DNA of 64,000 nt from positions 1 to 64,000 of the forward strand of contig NZ_LKEV01000004.1 of NCBI RefSeq assembly GCF_001412085.1, given 5' to 3'. Within the stretch, counting starts at the first letter, position 1. The number at the start of each line of letters is the position of its first letter. Below the pieces are notes generated by a model. It was not told the DNA's origin. It did not search any database and saw only the letters and a list, made by a program, of their open reading frames with translations. Origin of the DNA: Corynebacterium lowii (lineage in GTDB: Bacteria; Actinomycetota; Actinomycetes; Mycobacteriales; Mycobacteriaceae). Position numbers and translations under genes: made by a program. This document shows positions 51,160-59,741 of this stretch, piece after piece.

Positions 51160-51764
51160 TGTCTTAGGGCGGGAAATCTTGACCGGACATGCAGCTTGTT
51201 TATGCTGATGTGGATCTGAGTCCTTGTGCTGGAGAGCGCTAGAAGTACTGCGAGTGTCTTCTGTGTGAGAGGGGAATGGCAAGATGCTAAAGAAGCGTTA
51301 TAGCTCCTGTAAGAGGAATGAAATCACTGCGTCGATCGGTGAATTGTCGATCTGGCCAGGGGCTGCTGTAGATCTTGATCAATAGTGCAGCTTGAGAGCG
51401 ACGGCCATCTTTGTTATGGGAAGTTCTGGCTGGGATGTGGAGGCGGCAGGCAACCTGTAGTGTGTGTACAGGTATAGGTTCTGTTTGGCATCTTAGGAAG
51501 ATAGAGCAACCTTGATGCGTGCTCTCTGAAAGGTTGGATTCGCCAGGGCTGGCGATGGTAGGGAATATTATAGGCCTCCCTGTTGCTGGGTGGTAAATCT
51601 TACTCCATGCTTACCGTATTGCCTGCAATTGGGTGAGGCTTAATTTACATGTTTTCCTGGGGTAGGAGTGTTTTACTAACGCTCCAGCTTTTATTTGAAG
51701 TCGCTTAATTTATCCAAAATTCCCCTACCCTTTTCGGTGCCATGCACTTTGTTGTGGAGAAGAT
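51160..51764. other. Gene-free stretch of about 600 bp
   Basis: No frame here has credible composition and length. The A/T content is higher than in neighbouring genes, and there is no clear hairpin or repeat array. It may hold remnants of a lost gene or the 3' region of the convergent AI-2E transporter transcript. Nothing specific can be supported. Confidence 0.5.
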
Positions 51765-53120
51765 TTAATCCTTCCTGGTAATTCTTCCTAGGTGCTTGCG
51801 TACGGCATGGAATCCTTCTGAGGCGGTGATGGTGCCACCTTGAGCTGTGGCAATCTGTATATCGTCGATAGTAATTTCTCTGGCTCGTAGAGCGACCATC
51901 TCGGAATGGTAGCGGACCCACACCGCGAATACCGCAGCCACGGGTACGGCGAGGAATGCACCAATGATGCCGAAGAGCGCGGAGCCCACCGTGACAGAAA
52001 GCAGCACGATGGCAGCGTGGAGATTCATGGCCTTAGATTGAATGATGGGTTGCAAGATATTCCCCTCAAGTTGCTGTACAGCGATGATGAGTACCAGAAC
52101 CAATATTGCGTTGGTAAGGCCATTGGACACTAATGCAATGATGACGGCGAGGGCACCAGCGGTGAAAGCACCGATGATGGGAATGAAGCCAGCAAAAAAG
52201 GTGATGATTGCTAGGGCAAGGGCCAAGGGGACTTGGAGGATCACAAGGCCGAGGCCGATGAATAAGGCATCGACGAAGGAAACCAATGCTTGAGCGCGGA
52301 TGAAGCCGGCCAGGGTGTTCCATGATCGGGAAAGGATCTCGGTGAGATGCCAGCCAACGTTGCCGCCGGTGTATTGACGCATCATGGGTAAAAATCGCGT
52401 GCCGTCTTTGAGGAAGAAGAAGGTGAGTACGAGTGCTACCACCACGGTGACGGCCCCGGAAGTTGCAGAGGAAATTCCAGAGAATACGCCTGAGGCGATT
52501 TGCGATCCCTGAGATTGGAGCATGGAGGTGATTTCCTGTATCATCCCATCGAATTCTCCTAGTTCTATATTCAAGGGTGGCCCCTGAACCCAGTTTTGCA
52601 GATGATTAATTCCCTCGGTAGCGCGATTAACAAGTTCGGGTATTTGTTTGGCTACGGAAGGGGCTATGGCGGCAAAGACTCCGGCCACTACGGCAATGGA
52701 GCCCAGCATGGTGATGATGGTGGCCAGCGCTGGAGGAACTTTGTATTTCCGAAGGAAGGAGACAGGAGGCCACAAGACGGTGCAGATGATGAGAGCTAGA
52801 AGAACGGGGAAAAGCCCCACCCAGATCATGCCCAGGCCTTTCCACAGGATAGCGCCCGCTACCACGAGGATGATGAAGCGTAGAGCCCATCCGGATAGCC
52901 AGCGCCCATCCTGGCCTAAAATAACGGAGCGATCAGTGATGGTGCGCTCTATTTCCTCGGAGGGGTTTTCATCTGAGACTGGTTTTTCTGCCAGTGATTC
53001 CACCGCAGCGGGAAAATCCTTGGTGAGCCGTTGGGTGGCTTCCTCATCGGGCCGCGTGGGAGGTGAGACGCGGGCGGCGTCGTCAGCTCCCACGGGCCTG
53101 TGTTTGTTATTTTTGCTCAT
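51765..53120 (-). CDS. AI-2E family transporter (PerM-like)
   Basis: The 451-residue protein has a hydrophilic N-terminus of about 75 residues, then about eight membrane segments. The family's conserved GFIPIIGAFTAGALAVIIALV segment and QLEGNILQPIIQSKAM are clear. The family includes TqsA, linked to autoinducer-2 export, and Na+/H+ antiporters; the substrate here is unknown. Confidence 0.85.
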   Translation of the reverse strand: MSKNNKHRPVGADDAARVSPPTRPDEEATQRLTKDFPAAVESLAEKPVSDENPSEEIERTITDRSVILGQDGRWLSGWALRFIILVVAGAILWKGLGMIWVGLFPVLLALIICTVLWPPVSFLRKYKVPPALATIITMLGSIAVVAGVFAAIAPSVAKQIPELVNRATEGINHLQNWVQGPPLNIELGEFDGMIQEITSMLQSQGSQIASGVFSGISSATSGAVTVVVALVLTFFFLKDGTRFLPMMRQYTGGNVGWHLTEILSRSWNTLAGFIRAQALVSFVDALFIGLGLVILQVPLALALAIITFFAGFIPIIGAFTAGALAVIIALVSNGLTNAILVLVLIIAVQQLEGNILQPIIQSKAMNLHAAIVLLSVTVGSALFGIIGAFLAVPVAAVFAVWVRYHSEMVALRAREITIDDIQIATAQGGTITASEGFHAVRKHLGRITRKD

Positions 53121-53141
53121 AGTTTCATTAGGCTACGGCAA

Positions 53142-53999
53142 TTACTCTTTTTTTGATACGAGGGCGCCTACGCTGGCGATAAAGCCTCCTCCCACTGCCG
53201 CAGCTATAGGTGCAGCCCACCACAATCCGAAGGAGAAAATCCTGCCAGGATTGTTAAGGAAGGACATGTCTTGTGTAGCCAAGACCCCTACTAAGGATCC
53301 CGTGATCAGGGCTAGAAACCACGGGCCGAGTGTGGGGAATAGGAGCGCAAGCAGGGAATAGCGGCTGGCGCTGGAGTCCGTCAACACGCGACGCAGCGGG
53401 CGTTGCTGCTGGCGATGCAGCATGACCAGGGCGGTGAGGGCGATGAGTGCGATGGTGCTGGCGGTAAGCGGATGTAGCATGTGCTCCGTACGGAGAGCCT
53501 GCATTTGTGGCCCCTCCGCCTGATAAAGGTGGCTATAGCTGGCTTGCCCGATGAGCACTGCTTTGAACTCGCGTTGTTGCTCTGGGGAGAAGGAGGAGAA
53601 CTCGGGGATGATTACTCTACTGAGGGCGGATGGCACCAAACCTAGTTTGCGTGCCTCGGGGGAGTCGATACCTAGCACGATATTGGGAGTGAGTTCGTTA
53701 TCTAAGAGGGGGATGGCCGTGAGGCCTGGTATCACGGTGCCACCTTCAAAGGTTCCAGTGGCGGAGCGGAAGAATACGAGACTGCCACTGCCGGAGGTCA
53801 TGTATTCCTCCCCGGCGTGGTTGATGAGTTCCGCGGCGCGGGGAGAATCGGCTAGTCCTATGAGTCCTAGCGGGGCGTGATCGCATACAGGGAGTTCGAT
53901 ACGTTCCCCGGTGTGTTGAGGGAAGCATTCCGCGCCGTGGCCGCTGGTAGCACGAGGGTAATCCGTGGGACGTGTGGGTGTGACTGGGCCGAGATCCAC
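53142..53999 (-). CDS. Membrane protein, apparently the C-terminal part of a longer gene
   Basis: The 285-residue frame has an extracytoplasmic-looking first part (about 1-170). Three membrane segments follow (TASTIALIALTALVML, then LFPTLGPWFLALITGSLVGVL, then FGLWWAAPIAAAVGGGFIASVG). No membrane segment precedes the external part. The frame stays protein-like for another ~70 bp upstream (HYPANGWPRSARVDL) until an in-frame TGA near 54075, so the N-terminus seems lost. The topology recalls FtsX-like or bacteriocin-associated permeases. GTG 53999 is the only convenient start. It is probably a decayed gene. Confidence 0.5.
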   Translation of the reverse strand: MDLGPVTPTRPTDYPRATSGHGAECFPQHTGERIELPVCDHAPLGLIGLADSPRAAELINHAGEEYMTSGSGSLVFFRSATGTFEGGTVIPGLTAIPLLDNELTPNIVLGIDSPEARKLGLVPSALSRVIIPEFSSFSPEQQREFKAVLIGQASYSHLYQAEGPQMQALRTEHMLHPLTASTIALIALTALVMLHRQQQRPLRRVLTDSSASRYSLLALLFPTLGPWFLALITGSLVGVLATQDMSFLNNPGRIFSFGLWWAAPIAAAVGGGFIASVGALVSKKE

Positions 54000-54114
54000 G
54001 CGGGCGGAACGTGGCCAACCATTGGCGGGGTAGTGAGGGTTGAAGGACCACTTATGGGTTGAGTGGTGGGCGCCGATATCGGTGAATCATCCGGAGTGAT
54101 AGTCCGAGCCTGCC

Positions 54115-54306
54115 TCAAGATCGAGAGTCGTCCCTTCCAAGCGAGTAGCAGAGGCCTTCTGCATGTGTACTGCCAACGCCATTGACAAGCCATGCATGGC
54201 AATTGCTGGAGAGTGCTGTGGCGGTGCCGGGAACCGCGATGGTGGCTCCCAGCGTTACGGCAGCGGAGCCGAGGGCGGCAACAAACCTTCTTCTAGTGTG
54301 CTGCAT
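54115..54306 (-). CDS. Small secreted peptide with a Tat/Sec-like signal
   Basis: The 63-residue product starts MQHTRRRFVAALGSAAVTLG and has a likely cleavage after TATA. The predicted mature peptide is about 32 residues with two Cys (SSNCHAWLV and EGLCYSLG). AGGAAGG lies at good spacing before ATG 54306. Short Cys-containing secreted peptides beside a membrane protein are typical of bacteriocin or peptide-signal loci. It may instead be the truncated 5' end of a longer gene, because protein-like sequence continues in another frame downstream. Confidence 0.5.
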   Translation of the reverse strand: MQHTRRRFVAALGSAAVTLGATIAVPGTATALSSNCHAWLVNGVGSTHAEGLCYSLGRDDSRS

Positions 54307-54453
54307 GTGAAATAAACCTTCCTGTGATTCCGATAACCCTATCTGGGCAAGGTAAGGTTAAGGGAAGTGATTCAGCCGGGGAAGGTTATGCGACTTATGT
54401 CATTTTGTTGGGGATTGCTCATGATCGCCGTGCCACTTCCTAAAAACACAACA

Positions 54454-54481
54454 GGCCTGCCGTCATGAAAGACAGCAGGCC
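54454..54481 (-). terminator. Terminator of the PepSY lipoprotein gene
   Basis: GGCCTGCCGTC pairs with GACAGCAGGCC with one mismatch around a 6-nt loop. Read on the minus strand it is followed by TGTTGTGTTTTTAG. It lies 16 bp after the stop at 54497. Confidence 0.75.
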
Positions 54482-54496
54482 GCAAGCGATCCCCTC

Positions 54497-55048
54497 TTAT
54501 ACTGCGGGAATCTTTAGCTCAGCAAGGTCATTGCCCTCGGCATCGTCGAGGTCGATCTCCCACACCAGGTTACCATCCTCCTCATCTAAGGAGAGGCTGT
54601 CGATCACTCCCTCGGGCTGCTGATTCAGAGCCTCCTGGGCAGCCTGGACGGCAGTCACGGTGGCAGCGGCCGCCTGGGTGTGGTCGTCATCGTCGTCATT
54701 ATCCCGACCCTCTTCGGTGACCTTGCCGCGAGCATCTACGCGGAGATTGAGGTGATCCTCCCCGGAGATGAGGTCAATCTCGTAAGAATCACCTTCACGA
54801 TCCAGCTCGGTAATGATCCCATCGGGATAGGTGGTCAGCGCGTCCTGGATGGCGGCGAGAGCACCGTCGGTCGCCACAATCGCCTCAGCGGGGTCGTCCT
54901 TGTCATCATCGGCAGCAGTAGAGGGGGCCGGTGCCTCCTCGGTGATGGTCACAAACTCCGTGGTAATCGGGTTTTCATCCTCGCTGCTGCATGCACTCAG
55001 CGCCAGAGCGGCGCAGGCGACAGGGATCAGGGCCAGACGGCGGTTCAT
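54497..55048 (-). CDS. PepSY-domain lipoprotein
   Basis: The 183-residue protein has a lipoprotein signal (RRLALIPVACAALALSAC, lipidated Cys about residue 20). A Thr/Glu/Asp linker and two PepSY-like repeats (about 50-105 and 125-180) follow; each has the pattern ALAAIQDALTTYPDGIITEL or AAQEALNQQPEGVIDSL and then an acidic beta pair. PepSY domains are thought to bind or inhibit peptidases at the cell surface. I chose ATG 55048, with AGGAG upstream; the frame to 55075 adds an unneeded N-terminus. Confidence 0.82.
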   Translation of the reverse strand: MNRRLALIPVACAALALSACSSEDENPITTEFVTITEEAPAPSTAADDDKDDPAEAIVATDGALAAIQDALTTYPDGIITELDREGDSYEIDLISGEDHLNLRVDARGKVTEEGRDNDDDDDHTQAAAATVTAVQAAQEALNQQPEGVIDSLSLDEEDGNLVWEIDLDDAEGNDLAELKIPAV

Positions 55049-55091
55049 GGGGCTCCTCACGGTATAGGGATTCAAGAAGCCCCAGCCTACC

Positions 55092-58000
55092 TTAGCGCTC
55101 GATGTGTCCTACCTGCGTGGGAATACCAAAGCGGTGCATGGTCACCGATACTGCTTGTTCCAAGAGGAAGGGCAGTAATTCGCGGCGGCCATCGGCTACC
55201 ACGGGTTTATCTAGCACCACGGACTGAGATTTCGCGGCCGCGACGTAGAGCTCCTGGTCTACCTTGCCCAGGGTGCGCACCCTTGCGGAGGAAGCCTGCG
55301 TGATTCCGCGCGCGTAGGCTTCGTCGCTGGCCACACGAACCTCAGCGCCAGCGCGACGCAACTCAGGGGCCAGCTCACTGGTGGTGGAGATGTCCAGAGC
55401 CACCCCCGTGACAGCGGAGGCCAGAAGCAGACGTACGACGTCGCGTAGCTCATAGCCAGCCCCCACACGCAGGCGCAGCGGCTCTAGGAGGCGGCGGTAG
55501 CGGAAGATATTGGCCTCCGATACCAGCCCCGTGGGATCGTGCTGCACACCAAACTCCTCGCGCCAGGCCACGGCATCGAGCTCAGCTGCGCGCCACAGCC
55601 AGGCGCGATCAGATTCGGAGAGATCATCGTCGAACTGATTGAGCAGGGCCACTACGGCGGGGGAGACGGTCACGTTGCGGGCGAGCAGCGGACCATCCGC
55701 CCAGGTACCAAACTGAGCCACGTAGTTGGGCCCACCGGCCTTCGCGCCGGGTCCCACCACCGAGTTCTTCCAACCGCCGAAGGGCTGGCGTTGCACGATG
55801 GCGCCAGTGATACCGCGGTTGACATAGGCGTTACCCACCTCCACGTGCTCCAACCAGTAGGCGATCTCGTTATCGTCCAGAGAATGAATACCGCCGGTGA
55901 GTCCAAAGCCGGTGGAGTTTTGCCACTCCACGGCCTCTGCCAGGGTTTCCGCGTGCATGATTCCCAGCACGGGGCCGAAGCACTCGTGGGTGTGGTACCA
56001 GGAACCGGGCTTGACGTTATCGCGGATACCAGGGGACCACAGCAGCCCCTCCTCATCGAGCTTCTTGGGCTTGACCAGCCAGTTCTCCCCCGGCTCCAAT
56101 TGGGTCAGACCGCGCAGCAGCTTCTCGCTCGGCGGCTCGATGAGTCCGTTCATGGTGGTGGAAACCTCGGTGCCGGGGCCCACCTGAAGGGTTTCCACGG
56201 CGTCGATAAGCTGATTTAGGAAGCGCTGGGAGCGCCCCTGCGGGCCCACCAGGATCACCAGAGAAGCTGCCGAGCACTTCTGCCCGGAGTGCTTGAAGGC
56301 GGACTGATAGAGGTCGGCCACCGCGAGGTCGGGGTCCGCAGACGGGGTGACGATGATGGCGTTCTTGCCGGAGGTCTCCGCGGAGATCGCCATACGCGGG
56401 TTCCAGGAGCGGAAAAGCGCGGCGGTATCAGAGGCACCCGTCAAAATCACCTGATCCACCTGCTCGTGGCTAATCAGGGCCTTGCCCGCTGCGCCCTCAT
56501 CGGTGCGCAGCAACTGCACGAGGTCGGGGTCCTGGCCGGCGGCTTCCAGACCGCGCCGAATAGCGGACACCGCCACCTCAGAGCAGCGCACCACCTGTGG
56601 GGCGGGCTTGATAATCACAGCCGAGCCTGCCGCCAGGGCGGAGAGCATGCCCCCTACCGGGATCGCCACGGGGAAGTTCCACGGGGGCACCACCACGGTG
56701 ACCTTGTGCGGGGTAAATACCCCGGCGTAATCATCTAGAGCGGCGGCGCTATGGCCGTAGAAGGAAGCGAAGTCGATGGCCTCGGAGATTTCTGGGTCGC
56801 ACTGGTCGATGGTCTTGCGTGCCTCGTGGCTCATGGTGGCTAGAAGTTCACCGCGGGCGTCGGCAAGCTCATCAGCAATGCGGTACAGCACCTCGGCGCG
56901 TTGCGCGCCCGGTAGACTACCCCAGGGCTCGGCCAGCCCGGTGGCACGCGCCACGGCTGTATCCACCTGGGCGGGGTCGGTGATCTCCCCGGCCTCAATG
57001 GGGGTAGCACCGCGTTCCAGGGCTTCCAAGGCCCAGAGGCGGTTGGGCGCTAAGGCGGCGTCGGTATCCGGTTCGTTGATGAAGCGTCCGATCTTGGGGG
57101 CCTGTGCACCACTTTCTTCCAGGCGATTCTGAATGCGGCGCTCTCCGGCGAAGGTGCTCCACCGCTCCGCCACCGCGCGGCGGAAGCGTTCCTCTTGGGA
57201 ACCCATCGGGGTGAGGTGATCCGGGCCCTCCACCTCGGGGGCGAAGAGAGAATAGAGGAAGTTCTGCTTCTCGCTATTTTCCTCCAGGCGGCGCACCAGG
57301 TAGCTAATAGCTACGTCGAAGTCTTCCGCGTGTACAACGGGGGTGTACAGAATGAGATCGCCAAAGACCTTGCGCACCGCGCGAGACTGAGCAGGTGCCA
57401 TGCCTTGCAGCATCTCCGCGTCCAACTGGCGCTCCACCCCGCGTGCAGCGGCCAGCTCCCAGGCCAAGGCCAGTGTGTAGAGGTTGTGGCTGGCCACGCC
57501 GATGCGGATGGCATCGGCGTACTCCGGCTGCAAAACGTAATCCAGTAGGCGCAGGTAGTTCGCGTCTACCTCGTCCTTGGTGCGGTAAGGGGCTTGCTTC
57601 CAGCCGTGGCTTTCGGCTGCCACTCGCTCCATCGAGAGGTTTGCGCCCTTGACCAGCCGCACCTTGATCGGAGCGCCGCCTTCGGAGCGGCGCTTTAAAG
57701 CAAACTCGGTGAGTTCTTCTAGGGCCGCCAGGGTATCCGGCAGGTAGGCCTGGAGCACGATGCCAGCTTCGAGATCCTTGAATTCCGACTCACTGATGAG
57801 CTCGGTGAACAGCCGGATAGTCAGGTGCAGATCGTGGTATTCCTCCATGTCCAGGTTAATGAATACTTTGCTGCTGCGGGCCTGGGCTTCTTGGTAGAGC
57901 GGGCGCAGGCGATCCTTGAGGCGCACTACCGAACCCTCAAAATCCCAGTGGTTCAACTGCGCGCACAGGCTCGATGCTTTCACCGACACATAGGTTACGC

Positions 58001-58538
58001 GCGGGTTGCGGATGAGCTGACGGGTGCGCTCGGCGCGAGCCTTGGCTTCCTTTTCGCCTAGCACGGCTTCACCTAGCAGATTGAGGTTAAGCTGCGTGCC
58101 CTGGGCTGCAGCTTTATCCAATAACTTATTGAGGGCATCGCCCTCGGCATCGAGCACCAGGTGGCCCACCAGCTGCCGCATGCGCGCGCGGGCCACCAGC
58201 ATCACGACACCGGGTAGGGCATAGCTGGCGACGGCCCCCAGACCCATCATCGCCTTATTCACTGGGCCGAGGAAGCTCGGAATTTCACCCAGGCTGCGTA
58301 GACTGGCCGCCGCCACCTTATTATCCTCCGGGCGGGCCACGCGATCCACGAACTCCATCGTGAAGCGCACACCCTCGGGATCGCGCACCATGTCAGCTAG
58401 TTGCTCGGTGGCGCGGGTCTCTTTGCGGGAAGATTCGGAGTCGGTTTGATTCAGCCATTCCTCGGCCAGACGCAGAGCCTGGGGTACCACGGCCTCAACG
58501 TCGCCGGAATTGGTGGGGATGAGGGAAGAAGTATTCAT
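55092..58538 (-). CDS. putA: Bifunctional proline dehydrogenase / glutamate semialdehyde dehydrogenase
   Basis: The 1148-residue protein joins an FAD-dependent proline dehydrogenase (about residues 90-440, with YVSVKASSLC and KVRLVKGANLSMERV) to an aldehyde dehydrogenase (about 520-970, with VVPPWNFPVAIPVGG, VILTGASDTA and the catalytic Cys in HSGQKCSAAS). It converts proline to glutamate in two steps with channelled pyrroline-5-carboxylate. There is no N-terminal DNA-binding RHH domain, so it does not repress its own gene. It follows ocd on the same strand. Confidence 0.95.
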   Translation of the reverse strand: MNTSSLIPTNSGDVEAVVPQALRLAEEWLNQTDSESSRKETRATEQLADMVRDPEGVRFTMEFVDRVARPEDNKVAAASLRSLGEIPSFLGPVNKAMMGLGAVASYALPGVVMLVARARMRQLVGHLVLDAEGDALNKLLDKAAAQGTQLNLNLLGEAVLGEKEAKARAERTRQLIRNPRVTYVSVKASSLCAQLNHWDFEGSVVRLKDRLRPLYQEAQARSSKVFINLDMEEYHDLHLTIRLFTELISESEFKDLEAGIVLQAYLPDTLAALEELTEFALKRRSEGGAPIKVRLVKGANLSMERVAAESHGWKQAPYRTKDEVDANYLRLLDYVLQPEYADAIRIGVASHNLYTLALAWELAAARGVERQLDAEMLQGMAPAQSRAVRKVFGDLILYTPVVHAEDFDVAISYLVRRLEENSEKQNFLYSLFAPEVEGPDHLTPMGSQEERFRRAVAERWSTFAGERRIQNRLEESGAQAPKIGRFINEPDTDAALAPNRLWALEALERGATPIEAGEITDPAQVDTAVARATGLAEPWGSLPGAQRAEVLYRIADELADARGELLATMSHEARKTIDQCDPEISEAIDFASFYGHSAAALDDYAGVFTPHKVTVVVPPWNFPVAIPVGGMLSALAAGSAVIIKPAPQVVRCSEVAVSAIRRGLEAAGQDPDLVQLLRTDEGAAGKALISHEQVDQVILTGASDTAALFRSWNPRMAISAETSGKNAIIVTPSADPDLAVADLYQSAFKHSGQKCSAASLVILVGPQGRSQRFLNQLIDAVETLQVGPGTEVSTTMNGLIEPPSEKLLRGLTQLEPGENWLVKPKKLDEEGLLWSPGIRDNVKPGSWYHTHECFGPVLGIMHAETLAEAVEWQNSTGFGLTGGIHSLDDNEIAYWLEHVEVGNAYVNRGITGAIVQRQPFGGWKNSVVGPGAKAGGPNYVAQFGTWADGPLLARNVTVSPAVVALLNQFDDDLSESDRAWLWRAAELDAVAWREEFGVQHDPTGLVSEANIFRYRRLLEPLRLRVGAGYELRDVVRLLLASAVTGVALDISTTSELAPELRRAGAEVRVASDEAYARGITQASSARVRTLGKVDQELYVAAAKSQSVVLDKPVVADGRRELLPFLLEQAVSVTMHRFGIPTQVGHIER

Positions 58539-58577
58539 CGGGTGATTCTTTCTCTGAGTTAAGGGAGGGGGTAATGG

Positions 58578-58598
58578 CCGCCCCTGGAAACGGGGCGG
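58578..58598 (-). other. GC-rich hairpin between ocd and putA
   Basis: CCGCCCC and GGGGCGG pair around a 7-nt loop, about 40 bp from either gene end. There is no T-run, so read-through is expected. It may stabilise or set the level of the putA message in the shared transcript. Confidence 0.4.
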
Positions 58599-58636
58599 GG
58601 TGCCGCTACGCGGTAGATACTCGTTGCAGCGCGCGT

Positions 58637-59665
58637 TTAGAGCAGTGGTGCAAAGGTGGGAATCAAGGAGAATAGATCCTTGGGATCATCGGGATCGGCC
58701 ACCAGATCAAGGTGGGTCTCAAGATCGGAACCGGCCACGGAATCACGCAGGTAGCGCAGGGCGGCAAAGTCATTGATGGCAAAGCCCACGGAATCAAAGA
58801 GCGTGATCTGCTCAGCAGAGGTGCGGCCCTCACGCTTACCGGCGATGACCTCCCACATCTCGATTACCGGGAAGTCCGCTGGCATCTGCTGAATCTCGCC
58901 CTCAATGCGGGTTTGCTCCGGGAACTCCACGAACACATCGGCCTTATCCAAAATCGCGGCCTCCAGTTCCGTCTTACCGGGGCAATCCCCACCCACGGCG
59001 TTGAGGTGCACTCCGGGGGCTACGTGTTCGGTGCTCAGGATCGTATTCTGAGCTTTATCGGCGGTGCAGGTGGTAATCACATCGGCGCCCGCCACGGCGT
59101 CGGCTACCGATGCCGCCCGGTGCACGCGGAAGCCCAGCGGCTCGACGTTGCGCACGAACTTATCCACGGCAGCCGGGTCAATGTCATAGATGCGAATGTC
59201 CTCGATCCCCAGGGCTGCACGCATGCCGAGGGCCTGGAACTCGGATTGGCTGCCCGCACCGATCATGCCCATCACCGTGGAATCCTTGCGGGCCAGGTGG
59301 CGGGCCACCATGCCGGAGGTAGCGGCGGTGCGCAGGGCCGTGAGCAGGGTCATCTCCGCGAGGAAGGTGGGGTAACCATTATCGACGTCCGCGAGCATGC
59401 CGAAGGCGGCCACCGTCTGGAATCCGCGCGCCGGGTTGGAAGGGTGCCCATTGACGTACTTGAAGGCGTACTCCTCGCCATCGGAGGTGGGCATGAGCTC
59501 GATGACACCGAGGGGGGTGTGGCTGGCCACGCGGGGGATCTTGTCAAAACGCTGCCAGCGCTCGTAATCGCGCTCCAAGTAGTCCATCATTCCGCTGATG
59601 ATCTTTTCCACACCCTCGCGCTGAATCCACTGGGTCATGGACTTGACATCGACGAAACCGGTCAT
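58637..59665 (-). CDS. ocd: Ornithine cyclodeaminase
   Basis: The 342-residue protein has the OCD/mu-crystallin fold: MPTSDGEEYAFKYVNGHP for substrate binding, MGMIGAGSQSEFQALGM for NAD+, DVFVEFPEQTRIEGEIQ, and a late TLFDSVGFAINDFAALRY. It turns ornithine into proline and ammonia with NAD+ as a recycled cofactor. Placed before putA, it lets ornithine enter the proline degradation route. Confidence 0.92.
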   Translation of the reverse strand: MTGFVDVKSMTQWIQREGVEKIISGMMDYLERDYERWQRFDKIPRVASHTPLGVIELMPTSDGEEYAFKYVNGHPSNPARGFQTVAAFGMLADVDNGYPTFLAEMTLLTALRTAATSGMVARHLARKDSTVMGMIGAGSQSEFQALGMRAALGIEDIRIYDIDPAAVDKFVRNVEPLGFRVHRAASVADAVAGADVITTCTADKAQNTILSTEHVAPGVHLNAVGGDCPGKTELEAAILDKADVFVEFPEQTRIEGEIQQMPADFPVIEMWEVIAGKREGRTSAEQITLFDSVGFAINDFAALRYLRDSVAGSDLETHLDLVADPDDPKDLFSLIPTFAPLL

Positions 59666-59741
59666 AGAAAACAGTGCTCCTTATCTGATTGAGCTGATTG
59701 AAGATCGAAGTGTTTGCTGGGGCTGGGTCTGGTGGGGCTGC

